From contig NZ_CANLBK010000001.1 in NCBI RefSeq assembly GCF_947488835.1, forward strand, positions 1,426,001 through 1,490,000: a DNA stretch of 64,000 bases, written 5' to 3'. The DNA comes from an uncultured Marinobacter sp. Lineage in GTDB: Bacteria > Pseudomonadota > Gammaproteobacteria > Pseudomonadales > Oleiphilaceae. The position numbers and the translations under genes were made by a program. Below are positions 7,179 to 17,060 of this stretch, piece by piece; the first letter of the stretch is position 1; every line of letters starts with the position of its first letter. Below the pieces are notes generated by a model. That model had not been told where the DNA came from and ran no database searches. It worked only from the letters and a program-made list of their open reading frames with translations.

Positions 7179-9808
7179 AAATCTGAATCTCTGTTTAGTG
7201 AATCAGGCTCAGGGTTAACTCCCTGAGCTTTTCGGTACATCCAGGCAAGGCCAAGGAGCGCGAGCCCCAAACCCATAAAGGCGGCAACTCGCCAAAAGCC
7301 CTGTAGTCCCGCCATATCGATCAGAAAAATCTTGCCGATCACAATCCCCAGCAACGCCATGCCCACCTTGTACAAGATGATATGGGTACTTTTTGCGGAA
7401 TAAACAGTGGAGTAGAGGATTGCCACTATGGCGTAAAGCATGCCGATTACCGAATAGGTATACAGCTCGCCCTCTGTCATGCCATGCCACAGCGCCATAT
7501 CGCTGCCCTGCCACAGCTGGCGAATTTCCAGGGCTGTAAATAGAAGGAACCCCGCCCCCGCAACGCACATTGACCAAAGCTTGGGCGCAATCTGCGGGAA
7601 CCGGCTGATAACAAGCGCCAGCAGTACCGGGCCACCAAAAGCAGGTAACAGCATATTGAAGATGGGCGTGCTGCCAATGATGCTGCCGCTCCACCAGGGG
7701 TTATGCAAAGTGACCAGCGTGAGGTAGCTGAGGGCAGAGAGTGCCAGCAGAACCCATGAGAACAACCGGTAGAGCCAGGCCAATGATTGGCTGGATTTTG
7801 CCCGGACAGCATAAGTTACACTGAGTGCGCCCCAAAGCAGCGTGTTCATGGTTGCTTCAATCAGGCTGTATTCGTGAACAAAGATGTCGCCATCGTACAA
7901 CCAGTAGCGCAGCTCTGCGCCCAGGAACAACACCAGCAAGTGCAGGGTTGCGCCTTCCAGCCAGGGGCGAATCGAATGGCCTTTTTCAGAAAGTTTAGTG
8001 GCAGCCGCCGCCAACAGCGTGGCTCCGCCATAGGTCCACAATGTCCAGTGCACGCTGGCATCGTAACCTTGTATCCAGGGATTGAAGGTGAGCCGCGCAA
8101 CCACCAGCGCTAATACGCCCTTCAGTAACAGGTACAGCTCCGGCATCTGATAACGCCGGGCCAGCCAGGTAAGGCTGACGAACTGAACCGATAAGGCCAG
8201 GGTGAGTGATGCTTCACGGAAGGCCATCACTGTGGCCAGTGAGTAACTGACGTGCGCCGCCATCAAGGCCCAGACCACACCGTTCCCATAACGAGCCAGC
8301 CCTTCCATGCGCCACGCGAGCGCGCCGTATACTGCGCCAAGCGCCAAGGTGGCAACCGCCCACACAACCGATGTTTCGCCATAGCCCTGCAGTAACAGCC
8401 AGCCAAGCACCAGCCATACCAGTGGCGAAAGCAGGGTTAATGAGGCCCAGCGTCGTTGCTCGGCATAGCGCCCCCACAGCCAGAGGCCCAAACCGGTGGT
8501 GATGATGGCGGCAGCAATCAGGTAACTGACAAAACCCGCTTGTTGCGCCAGAGGAATCTGCAACAGATAAAACAGATCGCCATCCATTCGTCCCATATAC
8601 AGCAACCAACCGGCAGCACTGGCTAACACGGCACCCCAAGGCAAAAACCACAGCGCACCCCGGCTCTGAGGAACCAAGGATGCGACCGGCAAAATGAGCA
8701 GCCAGCTCCACAACGACGGGTTATCAACAGATTGATGTGCAATAGAAATACCCCAAATCGCTAACAGCGGCAGAAGCGCCTCACGCAAACGTGAAGGTGC
8801 GGCCTGCTCCTGGCCCGGCAAGAATGCAAAAGCAACAAACAAGGCGGCCAGATACACGGCCGTTGCCAGTTCAGCAGGCGCTGCAGCCACGGTGGCTGCC
8901 CACCAAAGCAATGCACCGGCCAGTGTTGCGTACCAAAGCCAATCACGGAAAACGTAACGCATTAATAAAAGCGAACTGATCGTAATCAGGAAGCTGTACG
9001 AGAGCACAAAGGCGACGCTGCCGTCCTCGCCACCGATAAGCAGAGGCACAATATAGGCGCCACTCAGCCCCATAATGGCCAGCAATGGGCCATGCACAAG
9101 CGCCAATGCCATGGTGGCCAATGATACAACCGCAAGCATGACCAGCCCGGCAACTGGGCCGATTAACTGGTAATGGTGAACACCGGCGAGCAATGCGGCG
9201 TATAGCGTAATACTGCCCCCACCCGCCAAGGCTGCAAACACCTGATCGGTACTCATGTGGCGCCTGCGCAGGTATTCCGCGCCTGCGTGCAGCGCAAGGC
9301 CCGTAGCCAGGGCGAGTAACAGTTGAGGTACAGGGCCAATCAGCCCCGCGCTGATGGAATGGCTGACCATAAATATTCCCGCCAGCGCCACACTCAGGCC
9401 ACCCAGCCAGACCATCCAGTTTTCTTTAAGGGCCTTTTTGATGCCTGAATAATCACGAGCCGGTGAAACTGAATCCAGCCAGTCACTTGCCTCAACCTCG
9501 GGCTTTTCGACCCATTCATTCGTCGCTGCTACTGGCACCGGTTCTGGCTCTCGCTCGGGCGCCGACGGCTGGGAATAGGCCAAACTTTGGGATTCAGCCG
9601 ATGCAGGTTCCTCTGGCAGTTGTTTATCCGGTGCATCAGGGCGTCGGAGCGTTTCGATTTCCCGGCGCAGTTCCGAAACCTCTCGGCCTAGGGAATCAAT
9701 GCGTGAAGAGTGTGCATTCCGTTGCTGAAAAGCCATGAAGCCCAGAACAGAACCTACAGGTATGAATATCGCCAAGCCTACGCCAAGCAAAATAAGTATG
9801 GCTTCCAA
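7175..9808 (-). CDS. DUF2339 large polytopic membrane protein
   Basis: This 877-aa protein has an N-terminal membrane anchor (residues 3-27), a short coiled coil (about 33-58, SRIDSLGREVSELRREIETL), a proline/glutamate-rich linker to about 120, then some 24 or more hydrophobic segments filling the rest. This is the architecture of DUF2339 proteins. Function unknown; the family is often proposed to act in the envelope. It is translationally coupled to the DUF2750 gene downstream. Confidence 0.85.
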   Translation of the reverse strand: MEAILILLGVGLAIFIPVGSVLGFMAFQQRNAHSSRIDSLGREVSELRREIETLRRPDAPDKQLPEEPASAESQSLAYSQPSAPEREPEPVPVAATNEWVEKPEVEASDWLDSVSPARDYSGIKKALKENWMVWLGGLSVALAGIFMVSHSISAGLIGPVPQLLLALATGLALHAGAEYLRRRHMSTDQVFAALAGGGSITLYAALLAGVHHYQLIGPVAGLVMLAVVSLATMALALVHGPLLAIMGLSGAYIVPLLIGGEDGSVAFVLSYSFLITISSLLLMRYVFRDWLWYATLAGALLWWAATVAAAPAELATAVYLAALFVAFAFLPGQEQAAPSRLREALLPLLAIWGISIAHQSVDNPSLWSWLLILPVASLVPQSRGALWFLPWGAVLASAAGWLLYMGRMDGDLFYLLQIPLAQQAGFVSYLIAAAIITTGLGLWLWGRYAEQRRWASLTLLSPLVWLVLGWLLLQGYGETSVVWAVATLALGAVYGALAWRMEGLARYGNGVVWALMAAHVSYSLATVMAFREASLTLALSVQFVSLTWLARRYQMPELYLLLKGVLALVVARLTFNPWIQGYDASVHWTLWTYGGATLLAAAATKLSEKGHSIRPWLEGATLHLLVLFLGAELRYWLYDGDIFVHEYSLIEATMNTLLWGALSVTYAVRAKSSQSLAWLYRLFSWVLLALSALSYLTLVTLHNPWWSGSIIGSTPIFNMLLPAFGGPVLLALVISRFPQIAPKLWSMCVAGAGFLLFTALEIRQLWQGSDMALWHGMTEGELYTYSVIGMLYAIVAILYSTVYSAKSTHIILYKVGMALLGIVIGKIFLIDMAGLQGFWRVAAFMGLGLALLGLAWMYRKAQGVNPEPDSLNRDSDL

Positions 9809-9925
9809 ATCCCTTTATCCTTCTGAAGATTCCATGAGGTACAGCGCGAGCCGCCGATGCAATGTGCAGTCTAACTTCTCCGGGGAAATAGCTCACCCAC
9901 AAAGGACACTACCCAAAGCCCGCAC

Positions 9926-9941
9926 TTTACGTTAAGGTCAA
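9926..9941. promoter_or_regulatory. candidate LiuR-type operator upstream of bkd
   Basis: TTTACGTTAAGGTCAA is an imperfect palindrome (6 of 8 half-site positions) resembling the 16-bp site of the MerR-family regulator LiuR as I remember it. LiuR controls leucine/isovalerate and bkd genes in several gammaproteobacteria. It lies about 195 bp upstream of bkdA1 in the 326-bp intergenic region 9809-10134, which holds no ORF I can support. liuR itself is not in the window. Confidence 0.45.
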
Positions 9942-10134
9942 CTTTACTCAGTTTAATCCGGTTTTACCCAAACTGCTCGAACTGGTAACAGGAGCCTGTC
10001 TGCATCACCGGCAGGGTTGCACAATGCGTTCTATACTCTGGAAAACTCCGGCGAATAGAACAAGGCTCCATAACTTAACGAGGCCCTCACAAGGGGCATT
10101 TTGTTCCTCAAGCCACCACCCCAGGAAGAGGATT

Positions 10135-11319
10135 ATGACAACAACAAAGTACAAATCCGTTTATACGCCTGTTTTTACAGACGGCTCGGAATATCACATT
10201 CCGACACTGAAACTCCTGAAACAGGACGGCTCGCTCTATAAAGGCGGCAAAGCGCCTGACATCGATAAAGACAAAGCGCTGAGAATCTACCGCGCCATGG
10301 TCACTACCCGCATTCTGGATGAGCGTATGCTGGGAGCCCAACGACAAGGCCGCCTCAGTTTCTACATGCAGTGCACCGGTGAAGAAGCCTCCGTTATCGG
10401 TAGCGCCGCAGCCCTGGACGACGCTGACATGATCATGGCTCAATACCGTGAGCAAGGCGCCTTGGCCTATCGCGGCTTCACCATTGATGAGTTCATGAAC
10501 CAGTTGTTCGGCAACGAGAAAGATTACGGCAAAGGCCGTCAGATGCCGGTCCATTATGGTTCCAGCAAACTCAATTACATGACCATCTCATCACCCCTTG
10601 CCACTCAGATCCCCCAGGCCACCGGCTATGCCTATGGCCAGAAAATGGCCGGTGACGGACATTGCACCATTGTTTACTTCGGTGAGGGCGCAGCGTCGGA
10701 AGGCGACTTCCACGCAGGCCTCAACATGGCCGCCGTACATCGTGTGCCCGCTATTTTCTTCTGTCGCAACAATGGCTACGCCATTTCCACCCCGGCGAAT
10801 GAACAGTTTGCTGCCGATGGCATAGCGCCTCGGGGCTTCGGCTATAAAATGGACACCATTCGTGTCGACGGCAACGACATCCTGGCCGTTTATCAGGCCA
10901 CCGAAGCTGCCCGTAAGCTGGCCGTGGAAGAAAACCGCCCAGTGTTAGTCGAAGCCATGACCTATCGCCTCGCGGCGCATTCTTCATCCGATGACCCCTC
11001 CGGCTATCGAAGCAAAGATGAAGAAGCCGTATGGCGTGAAAAAGATCCTATCCTGCGCATGCAGAACTGGCTCACCAAGAAAAAATGGTGGAGCGAGAGC
11101 GAAGAAAAAGAGCTGCAGGAACGCATGCGCCGTGAAGTGTTGGAAACCATGAAGCGAGCGCAAAAGCTGCCCCCTCCTCCTTTGGAGACCCTGGTAACAG
11201 ATGTTTACGACGAAGTGCCCCCGCTGTTGAACGCGCAGTTTGAAAAACTGAAGGCGCACATTCGTAAATATCCGGATGAGTACCCCAAGTCGGCTGCTCA
11301 CGTTCAGGGAGGGGCATAA
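10135..11319 (+). CDS. bkdA1: branched-chain 2-oxoacid dehydrogenase E1 alpha
   Basis: This 394-aa cytoplasmic enzyme subunit decarboxylates the 2-oxoacids of Val, Leu and Ile with thiamine diphosphate. The ThDP/Mg motif starts at [13 protein letters not shown] (from residue 183) and closes with CRNNGYA about 30 residues later. [13 protein letters not shown] matches the phosphorylation-loop region of BCKDH E1 alpha. The reading frame extends upstream to 10024, but the ATG at 10135 has a GGAAGAGG ribosome site and starts the conserved region. It is first in an operon with bkdA2 (1 bp gap), bkdB and a kinase gene. Confidence 0.93.
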   Translation: MTTTKYKSVYTPVFTDGSEYHIPTLKLLKQDGSLYKGGKAPDIDKDKALRIYRAMVTTRILDERMLGAQRQGRLSFYMQCTGEEASVIGSAAALDDADMIMAQYREQGALAYRGFTIDEFMNQLFGNEKDYGKGRQMPVHYGSSKLNYMTISSPLATQIPQATGYAYGQKMAGDGHCTIVYFGEGAASEGDFHAGLNMAAVHRVPAIFFCRNNGYAISTPANEQFAADGIAPRGFGYKMDTIRVDGNDILAVYQATEAARKLAVEENRPVLVEAMTYRLAAHSSSDDPSGYRSKDEEAVWREKDPILRMQNWLTKKKWWSESEEKELQERMRREVLETMKRAQKLPPPPLETLVTDVYDEVPPLLNAQFEKLKAHIRKYPDEYPKSAAHVQGGA

Positions 11320-11320
11320 C

Positions 11321-12298
11321 ATGGCCAAGATGAACATGCTGCAAGCCATCAACGACGCCCTTGATCTGGCGATGGCTGCAAACGAAAAGGTTATGTGTTT
11401 CGGTGAAGATGTGGGTGTCTTTGGCGGTGTTTTCCGAGCCACCAGCAACCTGCAACAAAAGTACGGCAAAGACCGCTGTTTCAACACGCCTCTGGTGGAG
11501 CAAGGCATTATTGGTTTCGCCAATGGTCTGGCGGCTCAGGGCTCGTTTCCGGTCGCTGAAATTCAGTTTGCTGACTACATATTCCCGGCCTTTGACCAAA
11601 TTGTTAACGAGTCAGCAAAATTCCGCTATCGCTCAGGCAACCTGTTCAATGTGGGCAACATGACCATCCGCACCCCATACGGCGGCGGCATAGCTGGTGG
11701 CTTGTATCACTCCCAGTCCCCTGAGGCTTATTTCGCCCACACGCCGGGCTTGAAGGTTGTGGTGCCACGCAACCCGCACCAAGCGAAAGGGCTGCTGCTG
11801 GCGTCCATCAATGATCCCAACCCGACCCTGTTCTTTGAGCCAAAACGTTTGTATCGAGCCTCTGTTGGCGAGGTGCCTGAGGGAGAATACCAATTACCGC
11901 TGGGCGAAGCCGAAGTCCTCAAAGAAGGCACTGATGTAACGGTGCTGGGCTGGGGCGCTCAAATGGAAGTCATCGATAAAGCCGTCGAAATGGCCGAAAA
12001 AGAAGGCTTCTCCTGCGAAGTGATAGATCTGCGTACCATCCTGCCCTGGGATGTGGAAACTGTTGCCGAATCGGTACTGAAAACCGGGCGCTTGGTGATC
12101 ACCCACGAAGCGCCTCTTACAGGTGGTTTTGCGGGCGAGATTGCCGCCACCATTCAGGAACGCTGCTTCCTCTATCTGGAATCGCCGATCGCACGGGTGA
12201 CCGGGATGGACACCCCCTTCCCGCTGGTGCTGGAAAAAGAGCACTTCCCCAACCACCTGAAGGTCTATGAGGCCATTCGGGAAAGCGTCGAATTCTAA
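11321..12298 (+). CDS. bkdA2: branched-chain 2-oxoacid dehydrogenase E1 beta
   Basis: This 325-aa partner of E1 alpha forms the alpha2-beta2 decarboxylase. It contains the transketolase pyrimidine-binding features GEDVGVFGG and [17 protein letters not shown], the [12 protein letters not shown] helix, and a C-terminal transketolase domain with [17 protein letters not shown] chose the ATG at 11321 (MAKMNML), 1 bp after the bkdA1 stop and behind GGGAGGGG. The order E1 alpha, E1 beta, E2 matches Shewanella-type bkd operons. Confidence 0.93.
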   Translation: MAKMNMLQAINDALDLAMAANEKVMCFGEDVGVFGGVFRATSNLQQKYGKDRCFNTPLVEQGIIGFANGLAAQGSFPVAEIQFADYIFPAFDQIVNESAKFRYRSGNLFNVGNMTIRTPYGGGIAGGLYHSQSPEAYFAHTPGLKVVVPRNPHQAKGLLLASINDPNPTLFFEPKRLYRASVGEVPEGEYQLPLGEAEVLKEGTDVTVLGWGAQMEVIDKAVEMAEKEGFSCEVIDLRTILPWDVETVAESVLKTGRLVITHEAPLTGGFAGEIAATIQERCFLYLESPIARVTGMDTPFPLVLEKEHFPNHLKVYEAIRESVEF

Positions 12299-12324
12299 GC
12301 AGATATCCGGACAGGAGAACAACT

Positions 12325-13599
12325 ATGAGCGATTTTATACTGCCCGATATCGGCGAAGGTATCGTGGAATGTGAGCTGGTCAAATGGTTGGTCAGCGAAG
12401 GCGATCTGATCGAAGAAGATCAGCCAGTTGCAGAAGTAATGACCGACAAGGCGCTGGTGGAAATCCCGGCCCCCTATGCAGGGCGCGTTACCAAGCTGTA
12501 CTGGAAGGAAGGCGACATAGCCAAGGTACATGCACCATTGTTTGAGCTGGTGGATGAAAGCGGTGAGGAATCAGGTGCCGCCTCCAGTGACGAAAGCAAA
12601 AGTGATGAGCCAGAAGCCCAACCGGCTAAACCCGAACCCGGCGCAAAAGCAGACGACACCCCGGAGCCTGCAAAAGCCCCGGTTTCAACAACACGGCAGG
12701 ACGGGCAAAAAATTCCCGCCAGCCCCGCCGTGCGCCGCCTGATTCGCGAGAACGATCTGGCGCTGGAGGATGTACAGGGCTCCGGAAAGGATGGGCGCGT
12801 GCTGAAAGCCGATGTGCTGTCCCATCTGGAGCATCCTGAAACTGGAAGCTCCTCCGCACCTGCAGGCAGGCCCCAACGGCCAGCGCACAGTCAGGAAGTC
12901 CGCATAGAGCCCATCAAAGGCATGCAAGCGGTCATGGCCAAGCGCATGGTGGCATCGGCCTCCACCATTCCGCATTTCAACTTCAGCGAAGACATTGATG
13001 TGACGGAATTGCTGGCCCTGCGCCAGCAGCTCAAGCCGGAAGCCGAAGCACGTGGTTCCCGCCTCACTCTGATGCCTTTCATTATGAAAGCCATCGCGCT
13101 GGCAGTTCGCGAGTATCCAATACTCAATAGCCAGATCAACGAGGATGTGACTGAAATCCACTACCAGCCGAGCTGTAACGTGGGCATGGCAGTGGATAGC
13201 AAGATCGGACTGCTGGTGCCAAACGTGAAAAACGTCGACCAGCTGACGTTGCTGGAAATAGCCGACGAGGTCACTCGCCTCACGGAAGCAGCTCGGGAAG
13301 GCCGGGTAAGCCAGGCGGATCTCAAAGGCGGCACCATTACCATTTCCAACATTGGCGCTCTGGGCGGCACCTACGCCTCACCCATCATCAATGCACCGGA
13401 AGTGGCCATTGTGGCCTTGGGGCGCACCCAGAAGCTGCCGCGGTTTGATGCCAATGGGCAAGTGGTGGAACGCTCCATCATGACCATCAGCTGGGCAGGC
13501 GATCATCGCATTATTGATGGCGGCACCATCGCCCGCTTCAATAATCTGTGGAAGAGCTACCTGGAGTCACCACAATCCATGCTTCTCCACATGGGCTGA
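12325..13599 (+). CDS. bkdB: branched-chain 2-oxoacid dehydrogenase E2 (dihydrolipoyl acyltransferase)
   Basis: This 424-aa core subunit transfers the branched acyl group to CoA. It has one lipoyl domain with the lipoylated Lys at K42 (MTDKALVEI), an acidic/Ala-Pro linker, a peripheral-subunit-binding domain (about 131-166, SPAVRRLIREN...GRVLKADVL) and a catalytic domain ending with the active-site DHRIIDGG (His394, Asp398). GAGAAC precedes the ATG. No E3 (lpd) gene follows, so E3 must be shared from another locus. Confidence 0.94.
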   Translation: MSDFILPDIGEGIVECELVKWLVSEGDLIEEDQPVAEVMTDKALVEIPAPYAGRVTKLYWKEGDIAKVHAPLFELVDESGEESGAASSDESKSDEPEAQPAKPEPGAKADDTPEPAKAPVSTTRQDGQKIPASPAVRRLIRENDLALEDVQGSGKDGRVLKADVLSHLEHPETGSSSAPAGRPQRPAHSQEVRIEPIKGMQAVMAKRMVASASTIPHFNFSEDIDVTELLALRQQLKPEAEARGSRLTLMPFIMKAIALAVREYPILNSQINEDVTEIHYQPSCNVGMAVDSKIGLLVPNVKNVDQLTLLEIADEVTRLTEAAREGRVSQADLKGGTITISNIGALGGTYASPIINAPEVAIVALGRTQKLPRFDANGQVVERSIMTISWAGDHRIIDGGTIARFNNLWKSYLESPQSMLLHMG

Positions 13600-13604
13600 C
13601 TGGT

Positions 13605-15479
13605 ATGGCGCCACCCAACCAATCATTGCCGATGCCGCATCAGGCCCAGCTTCAGCAATTCTACATCCCGGAAGAGCAGTCGATTTATCTGCTCAGTCAC
13701 GACGATGCAAAGAAGCTGAAAGACTGGGTTGAGCTATGTACGGATCAGCTCCGGCAGATGGGCTATGCGGACATAGCAATGATTGGCAAGGGCGCCTTTG
13801 GTTTTGTATTTGCGGGCCGGCTGCCGCTGGAGGGTGCGCGGGATCTTGAACATGTTTTCAAGTTTACCCGCATCACCCTGCCCCAGCACCTGCATGACAG
13901 GCTGGAAGACGAAGCCTACATACTGGAACAGGTGGAGCACCCCCGGGTGCCCGGCCTGATTGCCTACCATCGAGCAGGTAGCCAACCGATTCTGGTAATG
14001 GAGCGAGCCCCCGGCTTTAACCTGGAAGAAGTCTCCCTCCAACGAGGCCGCCTGAGCCCTCGCCTGATTATCCGCATTGCCGATCAGCTGGCCGACATTC
14101 TGCGAAACCTGCGGCGTGAAACCGATAGTGGCAGACGCCCGATTGTGCACGGAGATATCAAGCCGTCCAATCTGGTGTTTGATGCAGAAACCGAAAATAT
14201 TGCTCTGATCGACTGGGGCTCTTCGGTCTTTGCCCAGCTGGACGCAAACCAACAGTTCCTCAGCCCCAGTGTAATGGAGCTGATGTCCGACAATCTGCAA
14301 CAAACCAACGCCCGCTTGGGCGATGTGTACTTCATTGGTGAAGAGCAACTCTATGGCGGGCTCTCGTCGCCACGGTTTGACGAACAGGGAGCGGCAGCCA
14401 CCCTCTACGCACTGGCCTCCGGGCAATCTTGTCGTTTTGGCCACCTAGCCATACCTGCCACATCCCTCGGCTTGCCCATGGAGTTTGCCCGCATGCTGGA
14501 TGGCATGCTGGACCCGGATCCTGCGCAACGTATGCGGGCCGGTGATCATTATCTGAAAGAGATGCCGCGCATGGCACGCACGGTGATGATCGATTTGCCG
14601 GAACCACCCCCTACGCAACTGGTGCCAATCTGGACGCGAATCTCAGATCGGGAAATCGACACTGTGGTGTACAGCTCCCGTAAGGCCTTTTTGCGCCAGG
14701 AAGGCGCCGACGAGTCCCTGAACGACGTGAATGACGTACAACTGGATCGCTACTACAAGAACTTCATGCAGGGCATGGGGGACACTGAAAAAGCTTTCCT
14801 GGCGGCTGTCAGCCGGCTTGGCCGTTATCCTGTGGAGGGTGGGCTCGCGGTGCGTTGGGAGCCTGACGGCGTCTACGTGGATACTTCCCTGAACCTGCAC
14901 GACCCAGAGCTACGAACCTCCTTCACCACCGCCGTGAACAACATGGTGAATCTTGCTCAGGCAATCTATCGCCAGGGTATCTTCAAAAGCTGTCTGTTCA
15001 ACGCCCGGGACACTCTGCACATTGAGCGGGAAGAACAAGACCAGCCATTCGTAGCGCCGCCGGAAATGCGGCTACCGTATCAGGTGAGTTCCGCGCCTGA
15101 AGTGGAAGATCGCTCTCGAATACATTCCTACTTTGAAGATGGGCCAGACCCGGAAGAGTTCCTGGTGCTGCCGCAACCCATCATTAAATCCCTCGAAGCG
15201 CTCAACAGCATCCGCCATACCGGGATGATTATCTTTGAGGCTCTGCCCCTTCACCTCAAAATCCACAGCCAGTACCGGCTGCTGGATCCGGAGAAGGAAG
15301 ACGAGTTTCGCCAACGGCTGGATGAGATTCTTGCGGCTGTAGATCAAATTACCGGACTGGGCGTATCCGGTTTTATGAAAATGCCTTACAAAGATGCGCG
15401 CTTTTTCCCTTACATCGAGCGGCTTCCGGAGCGGTATTACCCGAGAAATCCAAGGCTGGAAGCCACGGAGGCAGGCTAG
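13605..15479 (+). CDS. Hanks-type Ser/Thr protein kinase with unknown C-terminal half
   Basis: The 624-aa protein has a kinase domain: P-loop GKGAFGFVF (from residue 61), a VFKFTR strand with the invariant Lys, catalytic HGDIKPSN (182-189, Asp184) and DWG in place of DFG (Asp203). The chain continues for more than 300 residues beyond the kinase domain without a domain I recognise. No membrane segment is visible, so it is cytosolic. The start lies only 5 bp after bkdB; ATG 13605 was chosen although its ribosome site is weak and ATG 13632 is possible. Placement suggests co-expression with BCKDH; phosphorylation of the complex is speculation. Confidence 0.85.
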   Translation: MAPPNQSLPMPHQAQLQQFYIPEEQSIYLLSHDDAKKLKDWVELCTDQLRQMGYADIAMIGKGAFGFVFAGRLPLEGARDLEHVFKFTRITLPQHLHDRLEDEAYILEQVEHPRVPGLIAYHRAGSQPILVMERAPGFNLEEVSLQRGRLSPRLIIRIADQLADILRNLRRETDSGRRPIVHGDIKPSNLVFDAETENIALIDWGSSVFAQLDANQQFLSPSVMELMSDNLQQTNARLGDVYFIGEEQLYGGLSSPRFDEQGAAATLYALASGQSCRFGHLAIPATSLGLPMEFARMLDGMLDPDPAQRMRAGDHYLKEMPRMARTVMIDLPEPPPTQLVPIWTRISDREIDTVVYSSRKAFLRQEGADESLNDVNDVQLDRYYKNFMQGMGDTEKAFLAAVSRLGRYPVEGGLAVRWEPDGVYVDTSLNLHDPELRTSFTTAVNNMVNLAQAIYRQGIFKSCLFNARDTLHIEREEQDQPFVAPPEMRLPYQVSSAPEVEDRSRIHSYFEDGPDPEEFLVLPQPIIKSLEALNSIRHTGMIIFEALPLHLKIHSQYRLLDPEKEDEFRQRLDEILAAVDQITGLGVSGFMKMPYKDARFFPYIERLPERYYPRNPRLEATEAG

Positions 15480-15582
15480 TTACAAACCGCACACTTATCC
15501 GCTTCGCAAACGCAACTGATTGGTTTACGATGCGCCGCCACATAATGTTCCAGCTAATCGCTTCTAATACCGCCAGGCCGCC

Positions 15583-16335
15583 ATGTCCTCCAATTACCTG
15601 TACACCGATTTATCCGCCTATTACGACCTGATGTGCGCGGATATTAACTACCACGCCCAAAGCTACGGCGTGCGCAGGTTGCATCAGCTATTTGGCAATG
15701 GGGGCAACACCCATCTGGATCTGGCCTGCGGAACCGGCCCCCACGTTCGGCACTTTATCGATTTCGGGTATCAAAGCAGTGGTTTGGACATAAACCAGCC
15801 CATGCTGGAGCAAGCAAAAGCCCGGTGCCCGGAAGCCCAGTTTTCATTAGGGGATATGTGCGACTTCCAGGTGGGCGAGCCGCTGGATTTGATTACCTGT
15901 TTCTTGTATTCGGTTCACTACAGCGGCGACATCGAAAAGCTGAAGCAGTGCATTGCCAGTGCTCATCGCGCTTTAAAGCCCGGTGGTGTGTTCTGCTTTA
16001 ACTCTGTCGACAAGGACAAAATTGATAACAGACTGTTTGAGCGGCATACCGTCACTCAGGGAGATAGCCTGTTCACCTTCAGCTCCGCGTGGCATTACTC
16101 TGGCGAGGGAGAGAAGCAAGGGCTCAAACTCAGCATTACGAAAACTACCGAAGGCACCACTCAGTCATGGGATGATGAGCACCCTATGGTGGCCGTGAGT
16201 TTTGACCAGCTGACTGCCCTTCTAAAACCCTGGTTCGACGTACACATTCTTGAACACGACTACGAAAAGATCACACCTTGGGACATGTCATCGGGGAATG
16301 CGATCTTTGTTTGTGTGAAGCGCGAAGCGCAATAA
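15583..16335 (+). CDS. class I SAM-dependent methyltransferase
   Basis: This 250-aa cytosolic Rossmann methyltransferase has motif I LDLACGTGPHVRHF (Asp46-Gly52 region), motif II SGLDINQPMLEQAK and motif III HRALKPGGVFCF. The YYDLMCADINYHAQS start is like that of small-molecule methyltransferases. It is monocistronic, with a convergent ECF sigma gene ending 6 bp downstream. Substrate not determinable. Confidence 0.9.
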   Translation: MSSNYLYTDLSAYYDLMCADINYHAQSYGVRRLHQLFGNGGNTHLDLACGTGPHVRHFIDFGYQSSGLDINQPMLEQAKARCPEAQFSLGDMCDFQVGEPLDLITCFLYSVHYSGDIEKLKQCIASAHRALKPGGVFCFNSVDKDKIDNRLFERHTVTQGDSLFTFSSAWHYSGEGEKQGLKLSITKTTEGTTQSWDDEHPMVAVSFDQLTALLKPWFDVHILEHDYEKITPWDMSSGNAIFVCVKREAQ

Positions 16336-16340
16336 GCAAA

Positions 16341-17060
16341 TCAACCGTCTCCCGGGGGATCCGGGGCTTCGATAAGAATTTCAACAACCGAATCAGCCAT
16401 GCCGGCACACCGCAGGCCGTCGAATGGAAAGATCGAATCAAAACCACCTTTAATCTTCTCCTCCACAACGCTGCGCAGTTGCCGACGCGCCCTGAACAAC
16501 CTTGTTTTAACAGTAATCACGCTGATCCCCAGATCTTCGGCAATCGCCGCTACAGACATACCTTCTGCCTCCCTTAAAACAAAGGGAACTCGCAAGGTAC
16601 TTGGCAGCTCAGTTACAGCAGCCTCAATCAAAAGGCGAAATTGTGCCCGCCCCTGTTCCGCTTCCGGGCCTGGTATTTGAACCCCGGGAAAGGCAACCAC
16701 CGATACATCCGCGTTCCGGGACTCATTGATGGAATCGTATTCTTGCGCCGGCCGTATTTTTCGCAGCCTCATTTTCGCCGCGTTCAAGGTTATGCGGGTG
16801 ATCCAGGTAGCAAGCCTGGAATCACCCCGAAATTCATCAATTCGCGTGAACGCTACTAGGTAGGCCTCCTGAACAACCTCTTCTGCAGTCGCATCGTTAT
16901 CAACAATTCCTCGTGCAATTCTGAACAACCTTGGATTCATGCGCCTGATAATTTCCCGAGTAGCGGCTTCATGGCCTTTGCGCGCCAACTCGACCAGCTC
17001 GGGTTCTGACGTATCAGAACCCACACCCTCGCGACTTGATAGTTCAGCTGTCTGTTTCAT
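16341..17060 (-). CDS. ECF sigma factor (sigma-70 family)
   Basis: The 239-aa protein has sigma region 2 (NPRLFRIARGIVDNDATAEEVVQEAYL, then the ITLNAAKMRLRK end) and sigma region 4 (LPSTLRVPFVLREAEGMSVAAIAEDLGISVITVKTRLFRARRQL). About 40 residues follow, with a lone Cys in a RCAGMADS segment like the tails of some ECF groups. The ATG overlaps the cupredoxin stop (ATGA), so it is the last gene of a three-gene operon. No anti-sigma gene is visible next to it. It probably drives its own operon (see the promoter at 18044-18070). Confidence 0.9.
   Translation of the reverse strand: MKQTAELSSREGVGSDTSEPELVELARKGHEAATREIIRRMNPRLFRIARGIVDNDATAEEVVQEAYLVAFTRIDEFRGDSRLATWITRITLNAAKMRLRKIRPAQEYDSINESRNADVSVVAFPGVQIPGPEAEQGRAQFRLLIEAAVTELPSTLRVPFVLREAEGMSVAAIAEDLGISVITVKTRLFRARRQLRSVVEEKIKGGFDSIFPFDGLRCAGMADSVVEILIEAPDPPGDG

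Noticed and set aside
12300..15480. An E3 (lpd) gene expected in the bkd operon
   Set aside because: None is present; the gene after bkdB is a protein kinase.
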